Assembly: GCA_002492525.1 (NCBI GenBank)
Contig: DKZA01000027.1
Location: 61,257 to 108,730, forward strand
DNA: 47,474 nucleotides
Origin: Lachnospiraceae bacterium UBA7086
GTDB taxonomy: Bacteria; Bacillota; Clostridia; Lachnospirales; Lachnospiraceae
Direction: 5' to 3'
Made by a program: the position numbers and the translations under genes. Of this stretch, positions 6,800-15,496 are shown in pieces (within the stretch, counting starts at the first letter, position 1; every line of letters begins with the position of its first letter). The notes below the pieces were generated by a model, which worked only from the letters and a program-made list of their open reading frames with translations, did not search any database and was not told where the DNA came from.

Positions 6800-7678
6800 A
6801 TGCAGGAAAATATAATAAAGTTTTACAGACAGACAAGCTGTTTTACAGATCTTGGATATTACAGGGATTTTGCGGTGAGTTTAACAGATGATATCCAGAA
6901 CTTGTGCCTGTTACAGCGTCATCAGATCATTCATCCGGTGGCGATCATGAGGCAGAGAGGAGTAAAGGACACTTTTCATGGGGATATGACAAAGATTCCC
7001 GCAGACCGGCTGTTGTTTGAAAATGAGAGATATCAGACGGCGGTTTCTATTCTTGCGGAGCTGCTTCGGCGGGAAGCGGTGTATTCTACAGAAAGGAAAA
7101 TTGAGAATAAACTGCATCTTTGTTGTAGGGAACAGGCTATCCTGTTGGCGGCTATTCTGAAGGCCAAAGGCATGGCAGCCCGGGTAAGAAGCGGCTTTGC
7201 GGGATATATTTCAAAGGACGGTGTCAATCACGATCATTGGATCACAGAGTATTATGACCAGGAGCAGGAAAGATGGGTGCTGACAGATGCCGACTGCTGC
7301 TGCGAGGATGTGGACTTCAATATTTATGATATACCGAGAGAACGCTTTATCTTCGGGGCGCAGGCGTATCTGGGCCTGCGGGAGAAGCAATACCGGGAAG
7401 AAGAGATTTCTTATGCTTCCGTGCCGCCGACACTTGGTATGAAGGCGGCGCTGCGGGCACTTTTCTACGATTTCCACGCACTGATGAATGATGAGATTTT
7501 CTTCTGGCATGTGCCGGCTTATCTGGCACGGAAGGATATGGAGCCTTCCATGGAAGAGTATGGAGAATTAGATGAGCTGGCGAAGCTGATGCTTAATCCG
7601 GATGAAAATCATGAGGCTTTGCGCGAGGTGTGGGAGCGGGAGGATAAGTACCGGATCGTGGCGGGCGGCTTTAATTAA
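6800..7678 (+). CDS. Transglutaminase-like domain protein
   Basis: This 292-residue cytoplasmic protein (no signal peptide) has a papain-like transglutaminase core. The candidate triad is Cys in L-C-C-R-E-Q-A near residue 108, His in V-N-H-D-H-W-I-T-E-Y near 147 and Asp in W-V-L-T-D-A-D near 163. An A-A-I-L-K-A-K-G-M-A-A-R-V-R-S-G-F helix-strand unit follows the Cys as expected. I start at ATG 6800 because AGAAAGGA (6783-6790) is ideally spaced, not at the TTG two codons earlier. Bacterial relatives are mostly uncharacterised and may be proteases or amide hydrolases. The last 8 nt overlap the convergent MATE gene. Confidence 0.82.
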   Translation: MQENIIKFYRQTSCFTDLGYYRDFAVSLTDDIQNLCLLQRHQIIHPVAIMRQRGVKDTFHGDMTKIPADRLLFENERYQTAVSILAELLRREAVYSTERKIENKLHLCCREQAILLAAILKAKGMAARVRSGFAGYISKDGVNHDHWITEYYDQEQERWVLTDADCCCEDVDFNIYDIPRERFIFGAQAYLGLREKQYREEEISYASVPPTLGMKAALRALFYDFHALMNDEIFFWHVPAYLARKDMEPSMEEYGELDELAKLMLNPDENHEALREVWEREDKYRIVAGGFN

Positions 7679-9005
7679 ATTGATACCGCTTTTGTTCTTT
7701 CCTGTAAAAAGAAACGGAAAGAATCATGGCAATCGTCCAGCCGATGGGCCATGCGTACCATATGCCGGCTGCGGATCTGGTTAGGTCTGAAAGGACAAAA
7801 GCCAGGATCACACGCAGAATCAGATCCGTAAAGGTGGCTGTCATGAACTGGCGCATGGCACTGATTCCCCTGAGGACACCGTCTGCAACCAATTTAAGGG
7901 ATACCACAAAATAAAACGGGGACAATATCCACAAAAACTGTTTCCCGGTCATAAGCGCCTTCACAGAGCTTTTTTCCATAAACAACAAAAGAAGGTATCT
8001 TCCGAAAAAGATATAAAGAATACAAAAAGGGATACACAGGCACCAAACCATTTTGATTCCGGCACGAAAGCCCTTTTGGATTCGGTCATATTTATGGGAA
8101 CCGAGGTTTTGTGCGGAGAAGTTGGAAATGCCATTGCCGATCGTGGTAAAAGATGTGATGACCATATTATTGAGTTTCACGGCCGCGGCATAACCCGCTA
8201 TGACAGATGCTCCAAATCCATTGATAACACTCTGAATCAGAATGTTGCCAACGGAAATAAAACTCTGCTGCAAAATACTGGGAACAGCTATGATCACAAT
8301 CTTTTCCAAAAGTCCCATATTAAACAGTTCTGGTTTATCTGTCACTTGAATTTTCTTAAGTCTTATCCATACTGACCATACAGCCAAAAGACAACTGACG
8401 CCCTGGCATAGAAAGGTTGCCCATGCGACACCGGAAACGCCCATGTGAAAGACCTTTACGAACAGGATATCCACGGCAATATTGGCTGTGGAAGATACGG
8501 CAAGAAAATAAAACGGTGTCTTGGAATCGCCTAATGCAGAGAAAATTCCTGTTGCAATATTATAAAAAAATACAAAGGGAAGACCCCATATATAGATGTC
8601 CAGATATAATTTTGAGTCAGAAAATACTTCGTGCGGCGTTTTGATGAAGCGAAGCAGTGCGCCGCAGCCTAAAGTACCGGTAAGCATCAATAACAGGCAG
8701 AGAAGGGCACTGAAAATGCAGGCTGTAGATACGGCAGTTTTTAATCTGCTGTAATCTTTGGCACCGAACAATTGGGAAACGATAACGGAACAGCCCATGT
8801 TGCATCCAAAGGCAAAAGCAATAAAGACAAGCGTGATTTCATAGCTGTTCCCAACAGCCGCCAGCGCATTTTCTCCAATAAATTTACCTGCCACCAGACT
8901 GTCTGCTATATTGTATAGCTGTTGAAAAATAATGCTGCCAAACAATGGCAGGCAGAACTTCCATAATACTGTCTGGGGATTTCCCACGGTCAAATCTTTG
9001 TTCAT
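7671..9005 (-). CDS. MATE family efflux transporter
   Basis: This integral membrane protein of 444 residues has about twelve spans. It shows the MATE signature at the start of each half (G-N-P-Q-T-V-L-W-K-F-C-L-P-L, A-D-S-L-V-A-G-K-F-I-G near residues 37-46) and an F-I-S-V-G-N-I-L-I-Q-S segment in the second half. Such proteins use H+ or Na+ gradients to export cationic drugs or metabolites. ATG 9005 is preferred over TTG 9023 because GAGAGGA lies 9 nt upstream. It is divergent from a LysR regulator with a shared 110-bp control region. The substrate cannot be read from sequence. Confidence 0.92.
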   Translation of the reverse strand: MNKDLTVGNPQTVLWKFCLPLFGSIIFQQLYNIADSLVAGKFIGENALAAVGNSYEITLVFIAFAFGCNMGCSVIVSQLFGAKDYSRLKTAVSTACIFSALLCLLLMLTGTLGCGALLRFIKTPHEVFSDSKLYLDIYIWGLPFVFFYNIATGIFSALGDSKTPFYFLAVSSTANIAVDILFVKVFHMGVSGVAWATFLCQGVSCLLAVWSVWIRLKKIQVTDKPELFNMGLLEKIVIIAVPSILQQSFISVGNILIQSVINGFGASVIAGYAAAVKLNNMVITSFTTIGNGISNFSAQNLGSHKYDRIQKGFRAGIKMVWCLCIPFCILYIFFGRYLLLLFMEKSSVKALMTGKQFLWILSPFYFVVSLKLVADGVLRGISAMRQFMTATFTDLILRVILAFVLSDLTRSAAGIWYAWPIGWTIAMILSVSFYRKEQKRYQFN

Positions 9006-9051
9006 AGAATCATATCCTCTCAAAAATCAATTTACTTCGTTCCGATAACGG

Positions 9052-9080
9052 ATTATAATACATCTCATATAATATGAAAA
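9052..9080. promoter_or_regulatory. Shared LysR-MATE control region with T-N11-A palindrome
   Basis: On the minus strand, TATAAT (9052-9057) has only a weak -35 (TTTTCA, 9075-9080) at 17 nt, as expected for an activator-dependent promoter. In its spacer sits TCATAT-A-ATATGA (9065-9077), a perfect odd palindrome that fits the T-N11-A LysR box. This suggests the LysR protein controls the exporter gene and itself. Confidence 0.5.
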
Positions 9081-9115
9081 ATATATAGATTGTATAGGAG
9101 AAATATAAAAATTAT

Positions 9116-10036
9116 ATGAATGTAAATTTTGAATATTATAAGGTCTTTTATTTTGTAGCAAAATATGGAAATATCACAAAAGCAGCAGCCGCTTTAGGAA
9201 GTAATCAGCCGAATGTAACACGAATTATAAAGCTATTGGAAGCACAATTGAATTGCAGATTGTTTATCCGTGAAGCGAGAGGAATCCGATTGACGGAGGA
9301 AGGGAAAATACTTTATTCTCATGTAGAGGTTGCATACAGCCATCTGTTAAATGCACAGGAGGAGATATGCGGGCAGGATATGCAAAGATGTGGTACTGTG
9401 ACGATAGGTGCAACGGAAACAGCGCTGCATTTGTTTCTGCTGAATTTTCTGCATGACTTTAAGATGGAGTATCCTGCCGTCAGGATTAAGATTTATAACC
9501 AGTCAACGCCGGAAACAGTAAAGCATCTTATCAGTGGCAGATTTGATTTTGCAGTGATCACAACACCATTTGAAGTGCCGAAATCTTTTTCTGCTGTAAA
9601 GGCATTGGATTTTGATGAAATTCTGGTAGGCGGAACACAATATATAAATTTATGCAATACTTCCTTAACGCTTGAAGAAATAGGTAAATATCCACTGATC
9701 GGATTAGGCAGGGAAAGTGCGACATACCGTTTTTATAAGGATTTTTTCATTCAGAAAGGGATTGATTTAGAACTTGATATGGAAGTTGCGACCTCTGATC
9801 TTATGCTGCCCTTAATAGAAAAGAACTTGGGAATCGGATTTGTGCCGGAAAAACTTGCTAAACCATTATTGGAGGAAGAAAAGTTGGTGCGGATACCATT
9901 TGGATTTCACATTCCCAGCCGTTCTATTCTGATCGTTTCAGATAAGGGACGCGGAAGAAGCCTTACGGCAGATACTTTTTACAAATTTTTAAGAAACAAG
10001 ATAAATTTTCGAGAGGAGAGAGGCAATGACATCTGA
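9116..10036 (+). CDS. LysR family transcriptional regulator
   Basis: The 306-residue protein has normal LTTR length. The winged helix-turn-helix spans residues 1-62 (Y-Y-K-V-F-Y-F-V-A-K-Y-G-N-I-T-K-A-A, S-N-Q-P-N-V-T-R-I-I-K-L-L-E), followed by the linker helix and a periplasmic-binding-like effector domain (about 90-295). It has atypical spacing to AGGAG (15 nt). It is divergent from a MATE exporter. Its 3' end overlaps the MoxR start by 11 nt, so read-through into the MoxR operon is possible although a functional link is doubtful. Confidence 0.93.
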   Translation: MNVNFEYYKVFYFVAKYGNITKAAAALGSNQPNVTRIIKLLEAQLNCRLFIREARGIRLTEEGKILYSHVEVAYSHLLNAQEEICGQDMQRCGTVTIGATETALHLFLLNFLHDFKMEYPAVRIKIYNQSTPETVKHLISGRFDFAVITTPFEVPKSFSAVKALDFDEILVGGTQYINLCNTSLTLEEIGKYPLIGLGRESATYRFYKDFFIQKGIDLELDMEVATSDLMLPLIEKNLGIGFVPEKLAKPLLEEEKLVRIPFGFHIPSRSILIVSDKGRGRSLTADTFYKFLRNKINFREERGNDI

Positions 10037-10964
10037 TACCTTGCAAAGAATCAAAGAAAATGTAGAAAAAGTGATTGTCGGGAAAGGAGTGGTCATAGAC
10101 CTTTTGCTGACGGCGCTTGTGGCAGGAGGTCATGTGCTGTTGGAGGACGTGCCGGGAACAGGGAAGACACAGCTGGCCAAGGCACTGGCGAAATCCATGG
10201 ATTTTTCCTTCGGACGGATTCAGTTTACGCCGGATCTTCTGCCTGGCGATGTGACAGGGCTTTCTGTGTACCATAAGGAACAGGAGGAATTTGTATTTCG
10301 GAAAGGGCCAGTGTTTGCCAATTTGCTTTTGGCTGATGAGATCAACCGTGCTACGCCGCGTACCCAGTCCAGCCTTTTGGAATGTATGGGGGAAGGACAG
10401 GTGACGGTAGGCGGTGTGACCAGAGTGTTGGAAAAGCCTTTTTTTGTGGTGGCGACACAGAATCCGGTGGAAACGCTGGGATGTTTTCCGCTCCCGGAAG
10501 CACAGATGGATCGTTTCCTGTTAAAGATTGGTATGGGGAATCTTGAGAAAAGTCAGGAAAGGCAGATGCTGGATCGCTATATTCATGCGAGACCTCTGGA
10601 AGAGATCGGGGCAGTGGCGCAGATGGAGGAGATACGGGAGTTGCAGGAACAATGCCGTTTTGTTTATGTGCATCCTGATTTGCGGGATTATATGGTGAAT
10701 CTGGTGCAGGCTACCAGGCAGGGAGAGCATGCTGTAGGAGTCAGTCCCAGAGGAACCCTTGCCCTGCTTCGGGCATCCCAGGGATGGGCTATGCTTACGG
10801 GGCGCGATTTCGTGGTGCCGGAGGACATTAAACAGGTGGCAGTGCCGGTGCTGGCGCACAGGCTGTTATCTGTCTATGGCGGCGAACGATCAAATGAAGA
10901 GACAATCCGGGGATTGCTACAGAGTGTGGCATTGCCTACGGAAGATTGGTCCCGTCATGATTAG
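10026..10964 (+). CDS. MoxR family AAA+ ATPase
   Basis: The 312-residue AAA+ protein has Walker A G-T-G-K-T (in L-L-E-D-V-P-G-T-G-K-T-Q), Walker B L-L-L-A-D-E-I-N-R-A and sensor 1 A-T-Q-N-P-V-E, in the order typical of MoxR/RavA-type chaperone ATPases. A C-terminal lid follows, with the G-V-S-P-R-G-T-L-A-L-L-R sensor-2 segment. MoxR proteins act with the DUF58 protein encoded next, usually to mature or insert partner proteins at the envelope. GAGAGG lies upstream of ATG 10026. The 3' end overlaps the DUF58 gene by 8 nt. Confidence 0.95.
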   Translation: MTSDTLQRIKENVEKVIVGKGVVIDLLLTALVAGGHVLLEDVPGTGKTQLAKALAKSMDFSFGRIQFTPDLLPGDVTGLSVYHKEQEEFVFRKGPVFANLLLADEINRATPRTQSSLLECMGEGQVTVGGVTRVLEKPFFVVATQNPVETLGCFPLPEAQMDRFLLKIGMGNLEKSQERQMLDRYIHARPLEEIGAVAQMEEIRELQEQCRFVYVHPDLRDYMVNLVQATRQGEHAVGVSPRGTLALLRASQGWAMLTGRDFVVPEDIKQVAVPVLAHRLLSVYGGERSNEETIRGLLQSVALPTEDWSRHD

Positions 10965-12045
10965 CTTTTTTTTGATCGGTGTGGGACTGTTTGGTGTAAG
11001 CTGGTATCTCTGGTACAGGCAAAACTGGAGGAAGAACCTGCATTGTATGCTTCGGTTTGCACAAGAATATGTGTATGCGGGCGGACAGGCTCATATCATA
11101 GAGCAGATTGAGAATCGTAAGCGGATGCCGGTTCCGGTATTGGAAATTGCCTTTCGGGTGGATAAAGGGGTAGTGTTTACCCAGATGGAAAATGCACTGA
11201 TCAGTGATTATGTATATAAAAGAGATATTTATTCCTTATTGGGGCGGCAGCGTATCAGAAGAGAGATTACGGTAGAATGTCAGAAACGGGGATATTACCC
11301 GATAGACTATATGGAACTTCGCAGTTATGCTACCTTTTATGACCCAAAATATGCCGAGGAGCAAAAGGTGGATGCGGCTCTTTATGTGTATGCAAAGAGG
11401 GTCAATGTGTCGGATATTCTGGTGGATTGTGAACGCCTTATGGGCATGCTGCAGTGTGCCAAAAGGCTTTATGAGGACCCATTTGCGTTTCATGGCATCA
11501 GGGAATATACATCCACAGATTCTATGCGGGCAGTGAATTGGAAAGTCAGTGCCAAAAAGGGGGAACTGATGGTAAATACCTATGATTCTACTCTCATGCA
11601 GAAGGTAATGATGTATCTTGATGTGGAAGATTGGGGAATATACAGGCAGGAGCACTTGATTGAGGAGAGTATCAGCGTGGCAGCCTGTCTTGCCCAGCGG
11701 CTGCTTGGGCAGGGAGTGGAAGTGGGAATCCGTATCAATCTTTCCGAAGCAGTATTCATGGAGCCGGAGGCAGGCAGAGGACAGTGCAGGAGGATTGAAC
11801 GGATGTTATGCAGAATCAGTACATCATGCCAGACAACGGCATATCCGGATATCCTCAAGGATTTGCCGGAGGATGCTTTCCCAATCTTTATTACCAGGGA
11901 TGGAAAGCGAAATCAGGAGAAAATAGAGCAGTTTTTAGAGGGAGAATATGGACTGTGGGTGTATCCGCAGGATGCGGGAGATAGGAAATCGGTCAGTACT
12001 GTCAGGAATCTGCACTGCATTATAAGAGAGGTGACGGCATATTGA
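10957..12045 (+). CDS. DUF58 domain-containing membrane protein
   Basis: This is a 362-residue protein. I start at ATG 10957, inside the end of the MoxR gene, since MISFFLIGVGLFGVSWYLWY is a plausible N-terminal anchor (spanning residues 3-20). The DUF58 core has the expected R-E-Y-T-S-T-D-S-M-R-A-V-N-W-K-V-S-A-K-K-G motif near residues 185-205. A VWA-like region follows. DUF58 proteins pair with MoxR ATPases. The stop overlaps the TTG start of the next gene (TTGA at 12042-12045). Confidence 0.9.
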   Translation: MISFFLIGVGLFGVSWYLWYRQNWRKNLHCMLRFAQEYVYAGGQAHIIEQIENRKRMPVPVLEIAFRVDKGVVFTQMENALISDYVYKRDIYSLLGRQRIRREITVECQKRGYYPIDYMELRSYATFYDPKYAEEQKVDAALYVYAKRVNVSDILVDCERLMGMLQCAKRLYEDPFAFHGIREYTSTDSMRAVNWKVSAKKGELMVNTYDSTLMQKVMMYLDVEDWGIYRQEHLIEESISVAACLAQRLLGQGVEVGIRINLSEAVFMEPEAGRGQCRRIERMLCRISTSCQTTAYPDILKDLPEDAFPIFITRDGKRNQEKIEQFLEGEYGLWVYPQDAGDRKSVSTVRNLHCIIREVTAY

Positions 12046-13283
12046 GAAGGAGAACGAAACAGATTCTGGGATGGCTGCACAGCGGCATTTTATTGTCGGT
12101 TTTATCGCCGATTCTGTATGCACTGTTCATCCGGGGAGAAATAGTGTATGATATGAAGAAGGTATGGTTTTGTAATCTGTGGATTCTGGTGGTGATCGTG
12201 GTTACAGATCTGTTGCTGGAACGATGCCGGAGGATGGGGGTATATCTGTTCTGGTCTGTGTTGTGTACGGTGGCGGTCAATGCAGTTATATGGAAGATTC
12301 GTGGGATTGTAGGAGTGCAGGATAAGGATATAGGTATTGGGGTGGCAGTCATCCTGGGGTTGGAATCCTTTATGGTTTATGGGGAGCGTTTGATGATCAG
12401 ACTGCATCACAAAAGGCTTGCGGACAGATGGGAAGAAAATCCGGACTGGCAGCCAAGACAGAGTATCCTCACCTGTCCGCAGACGATTTATAGCCTGGTG
12501 CTTGTTTTTGCCTATGGGGTGGGCAGGTTTTGCAACAATCCGCCGCTTTGCAATCTTGTGATAGGTTTGTTGCCGGTTTATCTGTGTGTGGCACTTTTTT
12601 ACTGCTATCTGGAGAGAACACAGGAGTATTTGTTTTTAAATAAGAGAGTGTGTAACCTGTCTAAAAGGCGGCTTTATGGGATAAACGGAAGTATCTGTTT
12701 GATGATTCTGGCAGGAATCGTGTGTCTGGGTATTTTTTCCGGTGTTATGTCCAGATATAGGAACCATCAGGATATTCGGGGATTTTTTCAGAAAGAAGTA
12801 GATAGTGAGGCGCCGCCGGAACAGATGTGGGAGGGATTTGCCAAGTTCCCGGAGATAGAAAACAGCCTGCCGTATATCCTGGAGACAGAGAGGAAAGAAC
12901 CTCCAGCCTGGATGAAAGATCTGGAGAAAATATTGGCGGTTCTGGCGGCTGCTATGGCAGCTTTTCTGGGGGCTTATGGACTTGGCAGAGTCAGCCGGCT
13001 TTTTCGGGAGACTTTTGACGAGAATGGGGATGTAGTGGAAGATCTGACAGAGGAAAAAGAAGCTGTGGAAAAGATCAGGCTCCTGGGTGTGGGCAGAAAA
13101 AAGAAGACGGAAAGGGAACGGATCCGCAGACAGTACCGCCGTACTATCAGAAGGCATCGAAAAGAACAGCCCGGAAGGCACGAGACACCTTATGAGATTG
13201 AGAGCCATGCAGGGATTGCCGGCACAGAAGAAGGGAAACAGCTTCATGAGGCATATGAACGTGTGCGTTATCAGAGACAATAG
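12042..13283 (+). CDS. Membrane protein with DUF4129-like C-terminus (no transglutaminase core)
   Basis: This 413-residue protein begins at TTG 12042. It has about five spans in residues 10-190, a 235-265 segment with another span, a soluble stretch, a further span near 300-318, and a basic cytoplasmic tail. The tail (R-R-Q-Y-R-R-T-I-R-R-H, E-T-P-Y-E-I-E, L-H-E-A-Y-E-R-V-R-Y) matches the DUF4129 pattern. In typical MoxR-DUF58 operons the third protein joins a transglutaminase domain to DUF4129. No Cys-His-Asp core is visible here, so this looks like the scaffold without the enzyme. Confidence 0.7.
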   Translation: MRRRTKQILGWLHSGILLSVLSPILYALFIRGEIVYDMKKVWFCNLWILVVIVVTDLLLERCRRMGVYLFWSVLCTVAVNAVIWKIRGIVGVQDKDIGIGVAVILGLESFMVYGERLMIRLHHKRLADRWEENPDWQPRQSILTCPQTIYSLVLVFAYGVGRFCNNPPLCNLVIGLLPVYLCVALFYCYLERTQEYLFLNKRVCNLSKRRLYGINGSICLMILAGIVCLGIFSGVMSRYRNHQDIRGFFQKEVDSEAPPEQMWEGFAKFPEIENSLPYILETERKEPPAWMKDLEKILAVLAAAMAAFLGAYGLGRVSRLFRETFDENGDVVEDLTEEKEAVEKIRLLGVGRKKKTERERIRRQYRRTIRRHRKEQPGRHETPYEIESHAGIAGTEEGKQLHEAYERVRYQRQ

Positions 13284-13346
13284 ACGCAGGCTGCCAAAGA
13301 TCACAGCATTGGAGAACAGGATAGAAACAGAAAGGTTGGGTATGGA

Positions 13347-14135
13347 ATGAATCTTCAGACAATTTCAGGAATCAGTATTTTGGGTATGTTTTTTTCGTTG
13401 GCTATCTCCGTAGGAATTCCCGTGGCTCTGCTCCTTTATCTGTATAAAAAGAAAAGGGCAAGGCTGATAAGCTTCTTTATTGGAGGCGGTGTTTTCTTTG
13501 TGATGGCAATGGTATTGGAACAGATGTTACATGTAGTAGTGCTTACGGCCGCGGGAGATATGATTACGGGTAATATCTGGGCTTATGCCGCATATGGAGG
13601 ATTGGCGGCAGCGTTGTTTGAGGAGACGGGGCGTTGTATTGCCATGCGGTATTTTTTGAAGAAAAATCTGGATACGGAAAACGCATTGATGTATGGAGCC
13701 GGACACGGCGGATTCGAGGCAATCCTGATCGTTGGGACGGTTTATGTGAATAATATTGTGATATCTATTATGATTAATACGGGAAGCATGGCATCGACGC
13801 TTTTGTCACTGGATGAAACAGCCAGGGAGACGACGGTACAACAGTTGTCTGCTCTGTGGACAACACCTGTTTATGCTTTTTATCTGGCAGGGGTGGAGAG
13901 GCTGTGTGCCATTATGTTACAGATTGCTTTATCCATTCTCATGTATTGCGGTGTCAGATATGGCAGGAAAGTGTATATTGTGCTGGCGTTTGGCATCCAT
14001 TTCCTGGTAGATTTTGTTACGGTGCTCGGCGCAAATTATACGAATCTTTGGATTGTGGAAGGCATTATTATTGTTATGACAGGTTTTATGGCGGCTTTGA
14101 CTTATGGGATCTGGAAGAGGGAGGATGTAAAATGA
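13347..14135 (+). CDS. YhfC family intramembrane metalloprotease
   Basis: The 262-residue polytopic protein has about seven spans. It carries the YhfC/CPBP-PrsW-like motif set: E-E-T-G-R near residues 91-95, G-H-G-G-F-E near 116-121 and F-G-I-H-F-L-V-D near 213-220, giving glutamate and histidine metal ligands within the membrane. These proteins are predicted CAAX-protease-like enzymes; YhfC itself is uncharacterised. ATG 13347 follows AGAAAGG. It sits 63 nt after the DUF4129-like gene in the same direction, probably in the same operon. Confidence 0.85.
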   Translation: MNLQTISGISILGMFFSLAISVGIPVALLLYLYKKKRARLISFFIGGGVFFVMAMVLEQMLHVVVLTAAGDMITGNIWAYAAYGGLAAALFEETGRCIAMRYFLKKNLDTENALMYGAGHGGFEAILIVGTVYVNNIVISIMINTGSMASTLLSLDETARETTVQQLSALWTTPVYAFYLAGVERLCAIMLQIALSILMYCGVRYGRKVYIVLAFGIHFLVDFVTVLGANYTNLWIVEGIIIVMTGFMAALTYGIWKREDVK

Positions 14136-14212
14136 TGCTTCCCTTTTATAGGGTTTTAAGATACAATAAATGGGAAGTGCTGTTGCCTGCTTGGACGGAA
14201 GGAGAATGAGGA

Positions 14213-15496
14213 TTGAAGACCGGAAACAAAACCCCGTTTGTGTTTATAATATCCGTATGCCTTGTTCTGGCAAGTATACTGACTGGATGCGGACAGGCCG
14301 GGCAGCAGCCGGTTATGGAGCAATCCCGGAAAGAAACAAAAGAAGCAGTGGAAGCAGAACGTATTATACTGCCTGAATATCTGGAAGTGGAGGAGACAAA
14401 GGTTCCGATTCAGGAACAGATGCAGATTGTAGAAGAGCCGGAGGAAACCGACTGGCACGATATGATGGCGGCACTGTTAAGTGATATGTACGGAGACTAT
14501 AAGGAGGAAGGCGGAGAAATCGTCTTCATACCGGATGGTATGCTGATTGACGGCATTTACAATGAGAGTATTTATGATGGTATCCGTATGTATGCTTTGG
14601 CGGCAGGCGTTTCGTTTTCTTATTACGAAGTGGAGGGCGATACGTTAGAGGATTATCAGAAAGCCCTTGTGCATGCAGTGGATAATCAGGCCAGGGTAAT
14701 TGTTTGTGCGGGAGAAAACTTTCAGAAGGCAGTATTTGCCTTGCAGGATGCATATCCACAGGTTTCCTTTCTCTTGATTGATGGTGTGCCGGAGGATATT
14801 TCCGGAGAAACAAAAAATCCGGCGGATAATGTGCACTGTGTTACTTTCCGGGAAGAGCAGGCCGGGTATCTTGCAGGTTATATGGCAGTTATGGAAGGAT
14901 ATCGTCAGCTTGGGTTTATCGGCGGTGTGGAGACGGCACCGGTTATTCGGTATGGGTATGGGTATCTGCAGGGAATAGATGATGCGGCGGATCAGATGGC
15001 GCTTGCCGATGTGTCGGTGAAGTACTGGTATGCCGGGACCTATGAGCCGGGGCAGGAAATTCAGGAGACAGCCTTAGCCTGGTATGAGGACGGTACGGAA
15101 GTGATTTTTGCCTGCGGCGGCAGAATTTATGAATCCGTGTTGGAGGCGGCGGAGGATCAGGACCGCATGATGATTGGTGCGGATATGGATCAGTGCCGGG
15201 AATCGGAATGTGTTTTGACCAGTGCAGTTAAGGATATTGCCAATGCAGTTGTTATTTCATTGGATGATTATTATGCGTCGGGAGGCCGGTGGTCTGAGAG
15301 CTTTGCCGGGCAGGTGCAGCGCTGCGGCGCAAAAGAGAACTGTACAGGACTGCCTGTACTGAATACGGAATGGCGGTTTGAAAATGTTACGACAGATGAT
15401 TATTATAAATTATATCACCAAGTCAGAAGAGGGGAAATAGAGGTGTCGGATACGGTAGAGGAAAGACCTCTGGTATCCGTCACGGTGGAATATTGA
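14213..15496 (+). CDS. BMP-family (Med/PnrA-like) substrate-binding lipoprotein
   Basis: The 427-residue protein starts at TTG 14213 (GGAAGGAG upstream). It has a lipoprotein signal with lipobox L-T-G-C, cysteine 26, followed by a Glu-rich linker. The body is a BMP-type periplasmic-binding fold: D-G-I-Y-N-E-S-I-Y-D-G-I-R, a V-C-A-G-E-N-F strand, a Y-L-A-G-Y-M-A hinge and F-I-G-G-V-E-T. Family members bind purine nucleosides for ABC importers or act as sensors. No cognate ATPase or permease gene is adjacent, and the next gene overlaps directly. A sensing or scaffold role is possible. Confidence 0.85.
   Translation: MKTGNKTPFVFIISVCLVLASILTGCGQAGQQPVMEQSRKETKEAVEAERIILPEYLEVEETKVPIQEQMQIVEEPEETDWHDMMAALLSDMYGDYKEEGGEIVFIPDGMLIDGIYNESIYDGIRMYALAAGVSFSYYEVEGDTLEDYQKALVHAVDNQARVIVCAGENFQKAVFALQDAYPQVSFLLIDGVPEDISGETKNPADNVHCVTFREEQAGYLAGYMAVMEGYRQLGFIGGVETAPVIRYGYGYLQGIDDAADQMALADVSVKYWYAGTYEPGQEIQETALAWYEDGTEVIFACGGRIYESVLEAAEDQDRMMIGADMDQCRESECVLTSAVKDIANAVVISLDDYYASGGRWSESFAGQVQRCGAKENCTGLPVLNTEWRFENVTTDDYYKLYHQVRRGEIEVSDTVEERPLVSVTVEY

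Noticed and set aside
10759..10956. Extension of the DUF58 protein back to 10759
   Set aside because: The added residues come from the overlapping MoxR gene in another frame; ATG 10957 gives a normal membrane-anchored DUF58 start.
12636..13304. 222-codon minus-strand open frame
   Set aside because: It is antisense to the DUF4129-like gene, which overlaps its neighbour by 4 nt and ends with family-like sequence; no independent support.
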